A stretch of 64,000 nucleotides of DNA from Allocoprobacillus sp002160865 (lineage in GTDB: Bacteria; Bacillota_I; Bacilli_A; Erysipelotrichales; Coprobacillaceae). The position numbers and the translations under genes are program-made. The notes under the pieces were generated by a model, which was not told the origin of the DNA, ran no database searches, and saw only the letters and a list, made by a program, of their open reading frames with translations. Position 1 is the stretch's first letter. Each line of letters begins with the position of its first letter. The stretch lies in assembly GCF_042850985.1 (NCBI RefSeq), contig NZ_AP031415.1, forward strand, positions 2,046,001 through 2,110,000, read 5' to 3'. Of the stretch, positions 52,346 through 61,756 are shown piece by piece.

Positions 52346-54532
52346 TTATAAATGAAGTACACGTTCCTTAATTTCTTGTGTACGTCCCTGATTCCAGAAC
52401 TGTGTTCCAATATATCCACATGTACGTCTGGCAACGCTCATCTTATCCTGATTTGTATTTCCACAATTTGGACAAACCCAAATCAATTTTCCATCTTTAT
52501 CTTCTTTAATTTGAATTTCACCATCATAGCCACATTCCATACAATAGTCACTCTTTGTATTCAATTCTGCATACATAATATGTTCATAAATATGCTTCAT
52601 AACAGCTAAAACAGCTTCAATGTTATCTTGCATATTTGGTACTTCAACGTAGCTAATTGCTCCTCCTGGAGATAATTTCTGGAATTGTGATTCAAAAGTT
52701 AATTTTGTAAAGGCATCTATTTCTTCAGTCACATTAACATGATAGCTATTCGTAATATAGTTTTTATCAGTCACACCAGGAATTTTTCCAAAACGTTTTT
52801 GTAGACATTTCGCAAATTTATAAGTTGTTGATTCAATTGGTGTACCATATAAACTAAAATCAATATTTTCTTCTGCTTTCCATTTCGCACAGGCATCATT
52901 TAAATGTTGCATCACTTCTAAAGCAAATGGTGTCGCATCTGGATCAGTATGTGATTTTCCTGTCATATATTTCACACATTCACAAAGACCGGCATAACCT
53001 AATGAGATTGTTGAATATCCACCATATAGTAATTGATCAATCGTTTCACCTTTTTTAAGTCTTGCCAGTGCACCATATTGCCATAAGATTGGTGCAACAT
53101 CACTGACAGTCCCTTTTAAACGATTATGACGACACATTAAAGCTTCTTTACATAAAGCCAGTCTTTCATCCATAATACGCCAGAATTCTTTCATATCACC
53201 TTGTGATGAACAAGCAACATCTACTAGATTAATAGTCACAACACCTTGATTAAAACGTCCATAATATTTAGGTTTATTTGTCTTTGGATCAACATAAGGT
53301 GTTAAGAAACTACGACATCCCATACATGTATAACAATGTCCTTCATTATTTTTATCCACTTTTAATTCCAGCATTTTCTTTTCAGAAATATAGTCTGGAA
53401 CCATACGTTTTGCTGTACATTTCGCTGCTAATTCAGTTAAATACCAATATTTGCTGTTTTCACTAATATTATCTTCTTCTAAAACATAAATCAACTTAGG
53501 GAAAGCTGGTGTCACATAAACACCTTTTTCATTTTTAACACCTAAAATTCTTTGATTTAATGTTTCTTCAATAATTAAAGCCAAGTCATCTTTAATTTGT
53601 CCATCAGGAACTTCATTTAAATACATAAAAACTGTCACAAATGGTGCTTGACCATTTGTTGTCATCAACGTAATGACCTGATATTGAATCATTTGAACAC
53701 CACGATTAATTTCTTTACGTACACGATATTCTGCCAATTCGTTAATCTGTTCTTCACTGACAGGAATATTTTCCTGTTCAAATTCTTCACGGACTTCTTT
53801 TCTAAACTTTTGACGACTGACATCAACAAAAGGAGCAAGATGTGACAAGCTAATACTTTGTCCCCCATATTGTGAACTTGCAACTTGAGCAATAATTTGT
53901 GTCGCTATATTACAAGCTGTTGAAAAGCTTTTTGGTCTTTCAATCATCGTTTCACTAATGACTGTTCCATTTTGTAACATATCTTCCAGATTAACTAAAC
54001 AGCAATTATGCATATGTTGAGCAAAATAATCTGAATCATGGAAGTGAATAATTCCTTCTTCGTGAGCCTTCACAATATGACCAGGCAATAAAAGACGTTT
54101 TGTAATATCTTTACTAACTTCCCCTGCCATATAATCTCTTTGAACACTATTGACAGTTGGATTCTTATTAGAATTTTCTTGTTTTACTTCTTCATTTGCA
54201 CATTCAATCAAACTTAAAATCTGTTCATCAGTTGTATTTGATTTACGTACTAATGCTCTCATATAACGATATGTAATATATTTTCTAGCTACTGCAAAAG
54301 CATTCAATTTCATAATTTCATTTTCTACAAGATTTTGAATTTCTTCAACATTCAAAGCTCTTTTCATCTTTTCACATTGATACTTCACATTATTTGTAAT
54401 ATTATCAATATCTTCATCCGATAATCTATCTTTACCTACAACTTCATTATTTGCTTTTTCAATTGCAGCTGTAATCTTTGTCTGATCAAATAAAACTTCT
54501 GCTCCATTACGCTTAATAATTTTCATAAACAT
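52346..54532 (-). CDS. nrdD: Anaerobic ribonucleoside-triphosphate reductase
   Basis: 728 residues. N-terminal ATP-cone (about 3-95), central ten-stranded barrel, the zinc site CMECG/CPNCGN near the C-terminus and the glycyl radical Gly in RRTCGYIGTQF. It makes dNTPs without oxygen, which shows an anaerobic lifestyle. AAGGAGGAAGG precedes ATG 54532; the ATG two codons later is also possible. Confidence 0.96.
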   Translation of the reverse strand: MFMKIIKRNGAEVLFDQTKITAAIEKANNEVVGKDRLSDEDIDNITNNVKYQCEKMKRALNVEEIQNLVENEIMKLNAFAVARKYITYRYMRALVRKSNTTDEQILSLIECANEEVKQENSNKNPTVNSVQRDYMAGEVSKDITKRLLLPGHIVKAHEEGIIHFHDSDYFAQHMHNCCLVNLEDMLQNGTVISETMIERPKSFSTACNIATQIIAQVASSQYGGQSISLSHLAPFVDVSRQKFRKEVREEFEQENIPVSEEQINELAEYRVRKEINRGVQMIQYQVITLMTTNGQAPFVTVFMYLNEVPDGQIKDDLALIIEETLNQRILGVKNEKGVYVTPAFPKLIYVLEEDNISENSKYWYLTELAAKCTAKRMVPDYISEKKMLELKVDKNNEGHCYTCMGCRSFLTPYVDPKTNKPKYYGRFNQGVVTINLVDVACSSQGDMKEFWRIMDERLALCKEALMCRHNRLKGTVSDVAPILWQYGALARLKKGETIDQLLYGGYSTISLGYAGLCECVKYMTGKSHTDPDATPFALEVMQHLNDACAKWKAEENIDFSLYGTPIESTTYKFAKCLQKRFGKIPGVTDKNYITNSYHVNVTEEIDAFTKLTFESQFQKLSPGGAISYVEVPNMQDNIEAVLAVMKHIYEHIMYAELNTKSDYCMECGYDGEIQIKEDKDGKLIWVCPNCGNTNQDKMSVARRTCGYIGTQFWNQGRTQEIKERVLHL

Positions 54533-54631
54533 CCTTCCTCCTTAGTCTTGTACCTGTAAGTTTACCATAATCCCCAGTTCAAAAAAAGGAATATGCTCTA
54601 TAGGTCCACAGTTTTTTCTTTGTTCACAAAC

Positions 54632-54672
54632 AAAATCAAAAAACATTGATAAAAACAACGTTTTTTGATTTT
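54632..54672. terminator. Hairpin upstream of nrdD
   Basis: AAAATCAAAAAAC (54632-54644) pairs with GTTTTTTGATTTT (54660-54672), a perfect 13-bp stem between the acylphosphatase gene and nrdD. It may end the acylphosphatase transcript or act in the nrdD leader. No NrdR-box pair was identified with confidence in 54,533-54,748. Confidence 0.55.
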
Positions 54673-54748
54673 ATAATTTTCCTATGAAAATAACTATCCC
54701 TATTATAACCGATATTTTTTAAAAGAAAAGACTTGACATGATAAATAA

Positions 54749-55018
54749 TTAATATTTCAATTCAAATCCCTTTTCTTCTTTTAAAATCTCTAAATCTTCC
54801 ATCATACACTCGTCGATACGTATATAACGTATACTTTTCATATGATCAATAAGCTGCTGAATACGTACCCACTCACCTTGAATACATGCCTCAACATCCC
54901 CATTACTCAAATTTCTTACCCATCCTGTTAAATGCAGACGTGTCGCTTGTTGATAAACTGTAATACGAAAACCAACCCCTTGAACACGTCCTTTAAAAAT
55001 AATATGTTTTCTTACCAT
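54749..55018 (-). CDS. acyP: Acylphosphatase
   Basis: 89 residues. The active-site segment GRVQGVGFRITVYQQA contains the phosphate-binding Arg, and the Asn is in GWVRNLSNGDVE. It hydrolyses acyl phosphates in the cytosol. Confidence 0.93.
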   Translation of the reverse strand: MVRKHIIFKGRVQGVGFRITVYQQATRLHLTGWVRNLSNGDVEACIQGEWVRIQQLIDHMKSIRYIRIDECMMEDLEILKEEKGFELKY

Positions 55019-55069
55019 AGACTCACCTTCTTTTTCTTATTTTATCATTTTCAATGAATGAAAAAAAGA

Positions 55070-55087
55070 GAAATCAATACCGATTTC
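55070..55087 (-). terminator. Terminator of ABC permease gene
   Basis: GAAATC (55070-55075) with GATTTC (55082-55087), then a T-run on the minus strand. Confidence 0.75.
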
Positions 55088-55088
55088 C

Positions 55089-55811
55089 CTAATCATCTAA
55101 TCCTTTTTTCTTGTAACCATACATAAAAGCAATAACACCCAAAATAATCCATACGATACAAACAATTATAGCTATCACTGTATCTTGATTAAAGAAAGGC
55201 TGATTTGTTAATAATTGTAAATAAAGTGTTTGGAAAGAGGTTGTTGGAAAAATAACTGCAATCTTTTCAATCATTTCATTCAGTTGACTAAAAATAGGTG
55301 GCAGCATTAAGAAAATCATTAAAGGTGAACTTAAGGTTCCAGCACTCATTTGATCTTTAGAAAGCAAACCTACCAAAGCTCCAAAAAATAAGACACTTAA
55401 TGATGCTAAAATGTAAAAGATAAGAAAATATACGAAATATCCTATTGGTTCTTGACAAACAAGGAAAATAAGGATTCCATCAATTAGCATCAAAACCAAT
55501 GCAACAAAAGCTTTACTTAACAAAAAATCAGCTGCGCTGACATTAGCTAACATTAACGAACGCAAAGTATGTTTTTCTTTTTCCTCAGCTACCATATTAG
55601 CTAAGACATTCAATGGAATAATAGAAATAGTCATAACGATGCACATCACAATGACAAAACTCCCTGTTGCTTCTTGAAGTATATCTCCTAATAAAAACTT
55701 ATACATGACTCCAAATAAAACGGGCAAAGCTAACATTAAAAATACATTTTTATTCACAAAACAATTTTTCAAATCTTTCATAAACAATGCTTTACAAATA
55801 CGTATATTCAT
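55089..55811 (-). CDS. ABC-2 type permease
   Basis: 240 residues, six membrane helices. It begins with a short cytosolic segment (RICKALFMKDLKNCFVNK), and the EEKEKHTLRSLMLANVS loop between helices 2 and 3 is typical of ABC-2 exporters. It is translationally joined to the ATPase gene. Substrate unknown. Confidence 0.87.
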   Translation of the reverse strand: MNIRICKALFMKDLKNCFVNKNVFLMLALPVLFGVMYKFLLGDILQEATGSFVIVMCIVMTISIIPLNVLANMVAEEKEKHTLRSLMLANVSAADFLLSKAFVALVLMLIDGILIFLVCQEPIGYFVYFLIFYILASLSVLFFGALVGLLSKDQMSAGTLSSPLMIFLMLPPIFSQLNEMIEKIAVIFPTTSFQTLYLQLLTNQPFFNQDTVIAIIVCIVWIILGVIAFMYGYKKKGLDD

Positions 55812-56644
55812 TATGATTCCTCCTTCGTCAATGTTAAAAAGACTTCTTTTAAAGTTGGCTCAATTGAGTGAATCATTAATAATTCATCAATCTGTTCCAA
55901 TTCCTGCTTTAAAAGTTTTAAATCTAAAGGAATCGTATAATCCTGCTGAGTTGTTTTAATACGAATCTGTTTCTTAGAATATTTCAGTTTGAGAGCTTTA
56001 GGTTGTCCACTTTCAATAATATGTCCATGATTCAAAAAGGCTACACGATGACACATTTCATCTGCTTCTTCCATATTATGAGTTGTTAAAAAGACAGTTG
56101 TCCCTTTCGCATTCAGTTTTTTGATGATTTCTCTCACTTCATTTGCTGTGGAAGGATCCAAATTAGCTGTAGGTTCATCTAAAAATAGAAGTGAAGGTGA
56201 ATGAATAATTGTTCTAGCAAAGATTAATCGTTGTTTCATTCCTTTTGATAATTGACTAACCAACTGTTTTTTCGCCTCTAATAAATCTACTTCTTCCAAG
56301 ACTTTTTCAATACAGCTTTTATCAATACCATAGATTTTTGCAAATAACAGTAAATTATCATAAACACTCATCTTTTCATATAAACCACTATTATCACTCA
56401 TAATCCCTATTTGACTTTTTATTTTTGAAGAAAAAGGACTCTCTTTCAATATCTGAATCTCTCCTCCATCACTTTTTAACTGTCCCGTCAACAATTTAAT
56501 TGTGGTTGTTTTTCCAGATCCCGAAGGACCTAAAAAGCCAAAAATCTCCCCTTTTCGAACCGCAAAATCACATCCTTGTAAAGCAACAGTTGTTTGAAAC
56601 CTTTTTGATAGTTGTTTGACTTCAATCACATTTTCTTCCATCAT
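55811..56644 (-). CDS. ABC transporter ATP-binding protein
   Basis: About 277 residues from ATG 56644 with GGAGGG upstream; the in-frame extension to 56704 crosses that ribosome site and a C-run and is unlikely to be used. Walker A GPSGSGKTT, signature LSKGMKQR and Walker B LLFLDEPTAN. Forms an exporter with the downstream permease. Confidence 0.92.
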   Translation of the reverse strand: MMEENVIEVKQLSKRFQTTVALQGCDFAVRKGEIFGFLGPSGSGKTTTIKLLTGQLKSDGGEIQILKESPFSSKIKSQIGIMSDNSGLYEKMSVYDNLLLFAKIYGIDKSCIEKVLEEVDLLEAKKQLVSQLSKGMKQRLIFARTIIHSPSLLFLDEPTANLDPSTANEVREIIKKLNAKGTTVFLTTHNMEEADEMCHRVAFLNHGHIIESGQPKALKLKYSKKQIRIKTTQQDYTIPLDLKLLKQELEQIDELLMIHSIEPTLKEVFLTLTKEES

Positions 56645-56820
56645 ATACCCTCCTTTTTTCATTATATACCCCCCCCGACATTTTTTTGCAGTAGAAAATA
56701 TCATTTGAGGTTTAAATCATTTTTATCTTCTCACCCTTATAGATTTCATACATTTTTCTACTTCTAGAATATCATAGCCATTTTTCATAGGCAAGTATCA
56801 AAAAATTAAATAAAACAAAC

Positions 56821-56847
56821 AAAAATACGACAATGAATCGTATTTTT
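56821..56847 (-). terminator. Terminator of the small membrane protein gene
   Basis: AAAAATACGA (56821-56830) with TCGTATTTTT (56838-56847). The rest of 56,645-56,886 is AT-rich. Confidence 0.85.
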
Positions 56848-56886
56848 AATATCAATATTTTAAACAGTTAAATTTGAGATTATTCC

Positions 56887-57297
56887 TTATTTTCTATGCC
56901 AGTGATAATAAAGGAATAAATTATATCCTAATAAACTTATTATATTTCCTATAAGGAAAAGAAGAAAAGGAATTCCATCTACCAACATATAATAAATCTT
57001 TAAAGGGTAAACTTCTGGCAATATAAATAAACAAATAAAACCAGCAACAATCAATATAAACCAGACAATCAAACAGATGATATCCATCTTCCTATTATTT
57101 TTATCCACCAACAACATTCCATTCCAAATTGATGTCATAATCCCTAATCCTATAAATATCCATGTGATAGTCAAAAGATAATTATGCTGTGATATAAAAG
57201 TCAATATATCATAACGAATGTATTGATAATATAACATCAACATCAAGTAAAAAACAGGAAATATCAAAATATAAATCTTTTTTAAAGTCTTTTTCAT
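56887..57297 (-). CDS. Hypothetical four-helix membrane protein, 136 aa
   Basis: About 136 residues from ATG 57297 with GAGGTGAT upstream. Four hydrophobic helices with short loops; the N-terminus is basic (KKTLKKIY). No motif or family recognised. It stands alone with its own terminator. Confidence 0.7.
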   Translation of the reverse strand: MKKTLKKIYILIFPVFYLMLMLYYQYIRYDILTFISQHNYLLTITWIFIGLGIMTSIWNGMLLVDKNNRKMDIICLIVWFILIVAGFICLFILPEVYPLKIYYMLVDGIPFLLFLIGNIISLLGYNLFLYYHWHRK

Positions 57298-57368
57298 TAT
57301 CAATCACCTCTCTACTTTCAGTATATCATTTTTCATTCAATGTTTCATAAATATATCATTTCATCAAA

Positions 57369-57399
57369 AAAGCTGTTAACTTCTACAGCTAACAGCTTT
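57369..57399 (-). terminator. Terminator of galE
   Basis: AAAGCTGTTA (57369-57378) pairs perfectly with TAACAGCTTT (57390-57399), with T's after it on the minus strand. Confidence 0.88.
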
Positions 57400-57408
57400 C
57401 CAATATTT

Positions 57409-58413
57409 TTATTTTTTGTTATGAATGATGAAGTTATAAGCATCTTTGCACATATCTTCTAATGATTTTTCAGCAACCCATCCCAGTTCTTCTCTTGCCT
57501 TAGCTGGATCTGCATAACAAGTTGCTATATCTCCGGCACGTCTTGGTTTGATTTCATAGTTGACTTTGACATTGTTTGCTTTTTCATAAGCTTTCACAAT
57601 ATCTAAAACACTATAACCATGTCCTGTTCCTAAATTATAAGTATAAACACCATGATCACCAACAAGTTTCTTTAAGGCTTTGACATGTCCTTTTGCTAAA
57701 TCCACAACATGGATATAATCTCTGACACCTGTTCCATCTGGTGTATCATAATCGTTACCAAAGACACCTAAACATTCTAATTCACCAACAGCTACTTTAG
57801 AAATATAAGGCACAAGGTTATTAGGAATACCATTTGGATCTTCTCCTAATAAACCACTCTCATGAGCACCAATAGGATTGAAATATCTTAATAAAACAAT
57901 ATTCCATTGGTCATCAGAAATATAAATATCTCTTAAAATATTTTCAATCATTAATTTTGTTGTTCCATAAGGATTTGTTGTTGGACCTAATGGAAAATCT
58001 TCTTTGATAGGTACTGTATGAGGATTTCCATATACAGTTGCACTTGATGAAAAGATTAAATTCTTACAGTTATATTTTCTTAATAATTGACATAAAACAA
58101 GTGTACTCATCAAGTTATTTTGATAATATTCCATTGGTTTTTGAACAGACTCACCAACAGCTTTATAACCTGCAAAATGAATAGCACCATCAATTTGATG
58201 TTCTTGAAAAACCTTTTCCATAGCTTCTTCATCACAACAATCCACTTCATAAAAAGCAGGTCTTTTCCCTGTAATCTTAGTGATATTGTCCAATGCTTCT
58301 GGCTTAGAATTGTAAAAGTTATCTACAATCACAACTTCATGTCCTTCCTGCATTAACTCAACAACTGTGTGGCTTCCAATATATCCCGCACCACCTGTGA
58401 CTAAAATTTTCAT
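57409..58413 (-). CDS. galE: UDP-glucose 4-epimerase
   Basis: 334 residues. Extended SDR with GGAGYIGSHT at the start, Ser-Ser in IFSSSATVYGNP, and the catalytic YGTTK. It interconverts UDP-glucose and UDP-galactose. Its ATG overlaps the stop of the glutaredoxin-like gene, so cyclophilin, glutaredoxin-like protein and GalE form one operon. Confidence 0.96.
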   Translation of the reverse strand: MKILVTGGAGYIGSHTVVELMQEGHEVVIVDNFYNSKPEALDNITKITGKRPAFYEVDCCDEEAMEKVFQEHQIDGAIHFAGYKAVGESVQKPMEYYQNNLMSTLVLCQLLRKYNCKNLIFSSSATVYGNPHTVPIKEDFPLGPTTNPYGTTKLMIENILRDIYISDDQWNIVLLRYFNPIGAHESGLLGEDPNGIPNNLVPYISKVAVGELECLGVFGNDYDTPDGTGVRDYIHVVDLAKGHVKALKKLVGDHGVYTYNLGTGHGYSVLDIVKAYEKANNVKVNYEIKPRRAGDIATCYADPAKAREELGWVAEKSLEDMCKDAYNFIIHNKK

Positions 58414-58673
58414 TCATTTTCCTCCTTTAAATAGTCCTCAAATATCTTTTGAATTTCTTCTTTTGTCACTGCTCCTTCATGAAGTTTTCTTTGACCTTCA
58501 AAAAAACAAGGAACATAATAATAATCATAACGATCAGCCAATTCACTTTGTTCACTTTCTTCAATCGTTTCTATAGGAATCTGCTGATATTGATTATTTT
58601 GCTGATAAAGTTCTTCTATCCATTGAAATGCCTGACGACAATAAGGACAGTTTTTTAAATAAAATAATTTCAT
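58410..58673 (-). CDS. Glutaredoxin/thioredoxin-fold protein
   Basis: 87 residues with the CPYC redox site near residue 9 in LKNCPYCRQAFQW and a cis-Pro-like segment YYVPCFFEG. It is a small cytosolic thiol-disulfide protein. A single base separates it from the cyclophilin gene upstream. Confidence 0.88.
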   Translation of the reverse strand: MKLFYLKNCPYCRQAFQWIEELYQQNNQYQQIPIETIEESEQSELADRYDYYYVPCFFEGQRKLHEGAVTKEEIQKIFEDYLKEENE

Positions 58674-58674
58674 C

Positions 58675-59157
58675 TTAAATCAACCTCATTGTTTTAATAA
58701 CGACTGGTTCTAATGGACAATCTCTAGCATCCGTTGCCACATTAGCAATTTCATCAATCACATGTTTTCCTTTCGTAATTTTTCCAAAAGCAGCATATTC
58801 TCCATCAAGATGAGGTGCATCTTCATGCATAATAAAGAATTGTGAACTTGCTGAATCCTTAATCATTGTACGTGCCATTGAAAGCACACCTCTGGTATGC
58901 AATAATGGATTATCGATACCATTACTTTTAAATTCTCCTTTAATTGCTGGTGTTTCATGAATATGCATATCTTTATCATAGCCACCACCTTGAATCATAA
59001 ATCCCGCAATGACACGATGGAAGATTAATCCATCATAAAAATGACTTTCAATTAAATCAACAAAATTTTTTACAGTACGTGGAGCAATTTCAGGATATAA
59101 CTCTCCCGACATCACTTCTCCATTTTCCATTTCAATTTCAAAATCTATTGTTTTCAT
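58675..59157 (-). CDS. Cyclophilin-type peptidyl-prolyl isomerase
   Basis: 160 residues. Cyclophilin motifs FHRVIAGFMIQGG, GVLSMART and SSQFFIMHEDAPHLDGEYAAFGKI are present. No signal peptide, so it is cytosolic. Its start overlaps the end of the small membrane protein gene by four bases. Confidence 0.94.
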   Translation of the reverse strand: MKTIDFEIEMENGEVMSGELYPEIAPRTVKNFVDLIESHFYDGLIFHRVIAGFMIQGGGYDKDMHIHETPAIKGEFKSNGIDNPLLHTRGVLSMARTMIKDSASSQFFIMHEDAPHLDGEYAAFGKITKGKHVIDEIANVATDARDCPLEPVVIKTMRLI

Positions 59158-59438
59158 AATTCGTCCTCTTTCTCCTCAATCATACGACGCTGATCGGTCG
59201 TATTTTCTTTTTTCTTTTTTAAATAAAACTTTACACCAAAAAATAACACAATCATTGCAATAAGACATAACAACAAATGAACAATTTTTCCCATTTGTTC
59301 AAATTGATATGCTAAAGCAACAGTTAAACATAAATTCAAAATCAATAAAGCACCTGTTGTTTTTATTCTCTTATTATAAAGGCAATCCAATGCAAAAGCA
59401 TTCGATAAAAACAATATAATAATTAATCCAACTTCCAT
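59154..59438 (-). CDS. Hypothetical small membrane protein, 94 aa
   Basis: 94 residues from ATG 59438 with GGAGGAAAAAA upstream; the frame to 59552 has no ribosome site. Three hydrophobic helices and a charged C-terminal tail (KKKKENTTDQRRMIEEKEDEL). No family recognised. First gene of the cyclophilin operon and divergent from the EF-G-like gene. Confidence 0.68.
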   Translation of the reverse strand: MEVGLIIILFLSNAFALDCLYNKRIKTTGALLILNLCLTVALAYQFEQMGKIVHLLLCLIAMIVLFFGVKFYLKKKKENTTDQRRMIEEKEDEL

Positions 59439-59577
59439 GTTTTTTCCTCCTAGTGTTATCATAACATCTTTTTCTATAAATTTCACTATAATTATGCTGT
59501 AACCGTTTTCATTGTTTTGTAAATGTGTTAAAATAAAAGAAAGATATTCCAAAAAATATTAAAGGAGCGTGATGATA

Positions 59578-61635
59578 ATGAGAGCTTATCACTCAAACGA
59601 AATTGGAAATGTCGTTGTGTTAGGTCACTCTGGGAGTGGCAAAACCAGCGTGATTGAAGCGATGGCTTATCGTGCTGGTTTAACAAACCGTATTGGAAAA
59701 ATTGAAGATGGAAACACAATTAGTGATTATTCACCAGAAGAAATCAAAAGACATTCTTCAGTAGGATTGTCTATTATTCCATTAGAATGGAATAACTGTA
59801 AGATTAACTTATTAGACACACCCGGTTCTTTTGATTTTGTTGGTGAAGTTGAAGCCGCTTTAAAAGTTGCTGAAAGTGCCTTGATTGTTGTTCCGGCAAC
59901 AGAAGGAATCAGTGTTGGAACAAAGGAAGCCATGCATAAAGCTTATGATAAAGCCAAGATGATTTATATTAGTGGGCTGGATTATCCAAATGCTGCTTAC
60001 CAGCAAAAACTGGAAGATTTAAAAATGACATATGGAAAGGCCATTGCCCCTATTCAAGTTCCGATTATGGAAGGAAATAAAATGGTTGGTTATGTCAATG
60101 TTGCAAAAATGGAAGGACGTTATTTTGATGGTGAACAAACACATCCTTGTCCTATTCCAGATGATATGTGGGATGAAATTACACCTATTAAAAATATGAT
60201 TGATGAAGCTGTAGCAAATACCAATGATGAATTATTAGAGAAATATATTAATGAAGAACCTTTCACAAAGGACGAAATTTCTTGGGCTTTACGTCAAGGT
60301 GTTATGAATAAAACATTGATTCCAGTATTATGTGGAACAAATCAGATTGGAATTCAAATTATATTAAATTCTATGGTAGCATTCTTTAGTGCTGCTGGAG
60401 ATATGGTCAATTCTATGGTTGTGCATAATGAGGAAACAGATGAAGATGATTTAATTGGTTTTGATGAATCTTTGGCACCATCTTTATTTGTATTTAAAAC
60501 AATAGCTGATCCTTTTGTTGGGCGTATTTCTTTATTTAAGGTTTGTACAGGTTCTATTCATGCTGGTATGACTTTATTCAATGTTCAGAAAAAAGAAGCT
60601 GAGAAATTGAATAAACTCTATATTATGAAGGGAAAAGAATTAATTGAAACAGATTGTTTAAATGCTGGAGATATTGGTGCTTTATCTAAATTATCTTATA
60701 CTCAAACAAATGATACATTATGTACTTTAGATTATCGTATCACTTATGAAACAATCTTATTCTCTCAACCTTATTATGGAAAAGCCATTAAACCTGTAGG
60801 TAAAGCGAATGAAGAAAAGATTACCAATGCTTTAAATAAACTTTTGGAAGAAGACAAAACATTAAAATTTGAAAACAATCCAGAAACAAAACAACAATGT
60901 ATCTATGGTATTGGAGATATTCATATTGATAGTGTTGTTTCTAAATTAAAAGAAAGATTTAAGATTGATGTCACATTAGATAATATTATTATTCCTTATC
61001 GTGAAACGATTCGTGGTCAAGTGACACAACGTTATAAATATAAGAAACAATCTGGTGGTCATGGTCAATATGGTGATGTAGAAATCACATTTGAACCTTT
61101 ACATGATTATACTGTTCCATTTGTATTTGAAGAAAAAATCTTTGGTGGTGCTGTTCCTAAAGCTTACTTCCCTGCTGTAGAAAAAGGTTTAGTGGAAGCA
61201 ACAAAGCATGGTATTTTAGCACAGTATCCTGTTTTAGGTATTAAAGCAACTTTGATTGATGGTTCATATCATAGTGTTGATTCTTCTGAAATGGCATTTA
61301 AAACAGCAACAATCATGTGTTTTAAAGAAGCAATGGAAAAAGCAAAACCTGCTTTATTAGAACCATTTATGACTTTGCATGTTTATATTGATGAAAAATT
61401 TACGGGAGATATTATGGGACACTTCAATAAAAAACGTGCCCGTGTGATGGGTAGTGAAATCTTAGAAGATGGTTTAATTAAGATTACTGCTGAAGCCCCA
61501 CAGGAAGAAGTCATGAATTATGCTGTTGATTTACGTGCAATGACACAAGGTCAAGGCTTCTTTGATATGGAATTTCTAGGATATGAGTTTGCACCTGAAC
61601 ATGTGACAAAACGTGTGATCGCAAACCATCAATAA
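59578..61635 (+). CDS. Elongation factor G-like GTPase (EF-G-like/FusA2 type)
   Basis: About 685 residues, all five EF-G domains present. The P-loop is GHSGSGKTS and G3 is LLDTPGSFDF. The G4 NKxD motif is replaced by a segment reading IYISGLDYPN. Domain IV has QSGGHGQYGDVEI. This matches the stand-alone EF-G-like family rather than housekeeping EF-G. AAAGGAG precedes several in-frame starts (GTG 59569, ATG 59572, ATG 59578); 59578 aligns best with the conserved MRAYHSNEIGN start. Role on the ribosome unclear. Confidence 0.87.
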   Translation: MRAYHSNEIGNVVVLGHSGSGKTSVIEAMAYRAGLTNRIGKIEDGNTISDYSPEEIKRHSSVGLSIIPLEWNNCKINLLDTPGSFDFVGEVEAALKVAESALIVVPATEGISVGTKEAMHKAYDKAKMIYISGLDYPNAAYQQKLEDLKMTYGKAIAPIQVPIMEGNKMVGYVNVAKMEGRYFDGEQTHPCPIPDDMWDEITPIKNMIDEAVANTNDELLEKYINEEPFTKDEISWALRQGVMNKTLIPVLCGTNQIGIQIILNSMVAFFSAAGDMVNSMVVHNEETDEDDLIGFDESLAPSLFVFKTIADPFVGRISLFKVCTGSIHAGMTLFNVQKKEAEKLNKLYIMKGKELIETDCLNAGDIGALSKLSYTQTNDTLCTLDYRITYETILFSQPYYGKAIKPVGKANEEKITNALNKLLEEDKTLKFENNPETKQQCIYGIGDIHIDSVVSKLKERFKIDVTLDNIIIPYRETIRGQVTQRYKYKKQSGGHGQYGDVEITFEPLHDYTVPFVFEEKIFGGAVPKAYFPAVEKGLVEATKHGILAQYPVLGIKATLIDGSYHSVDSSEMAFKTATIMCFKEAMEKAKPALLEPFMTLHVYIDEKFTGDIMGHFNKKRARVMGSEILEDGLIKITAEAPQEEVMNYAVDLRAMTQGQGFFDMEFLGYEFAPEHVTKRVIANHQ

Positions 61636-61638
61636 TGT

Positions 61639-61672
61639 AAAAAAGGAGATAACAAAGCGTTATTTCCTTTTT
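61639..61672 (+). terminator. Terminator of the EF-G-like gene
   Basis: AAAAAGGAGATAAC pairs with GTTATTTCCTTTTT with one mismatch, ending in T's. Confidence 0.8.
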
Positions 61673-61756
61673 TCACATCATTCACACAATATTCCAACAA
61701 TAATTATTTGACAGTTTCTAAAAATGCTTTAGAATAAAGATAAGGAGGAATGTGAT

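Noticed and set aside
56645..56704. N-terminal extension of the ABC ATPase to 56704
   Set aside because: It crosses the GGAGGG ribosome site of the ATG at 56644 and a run of C; nothing supports translation there.
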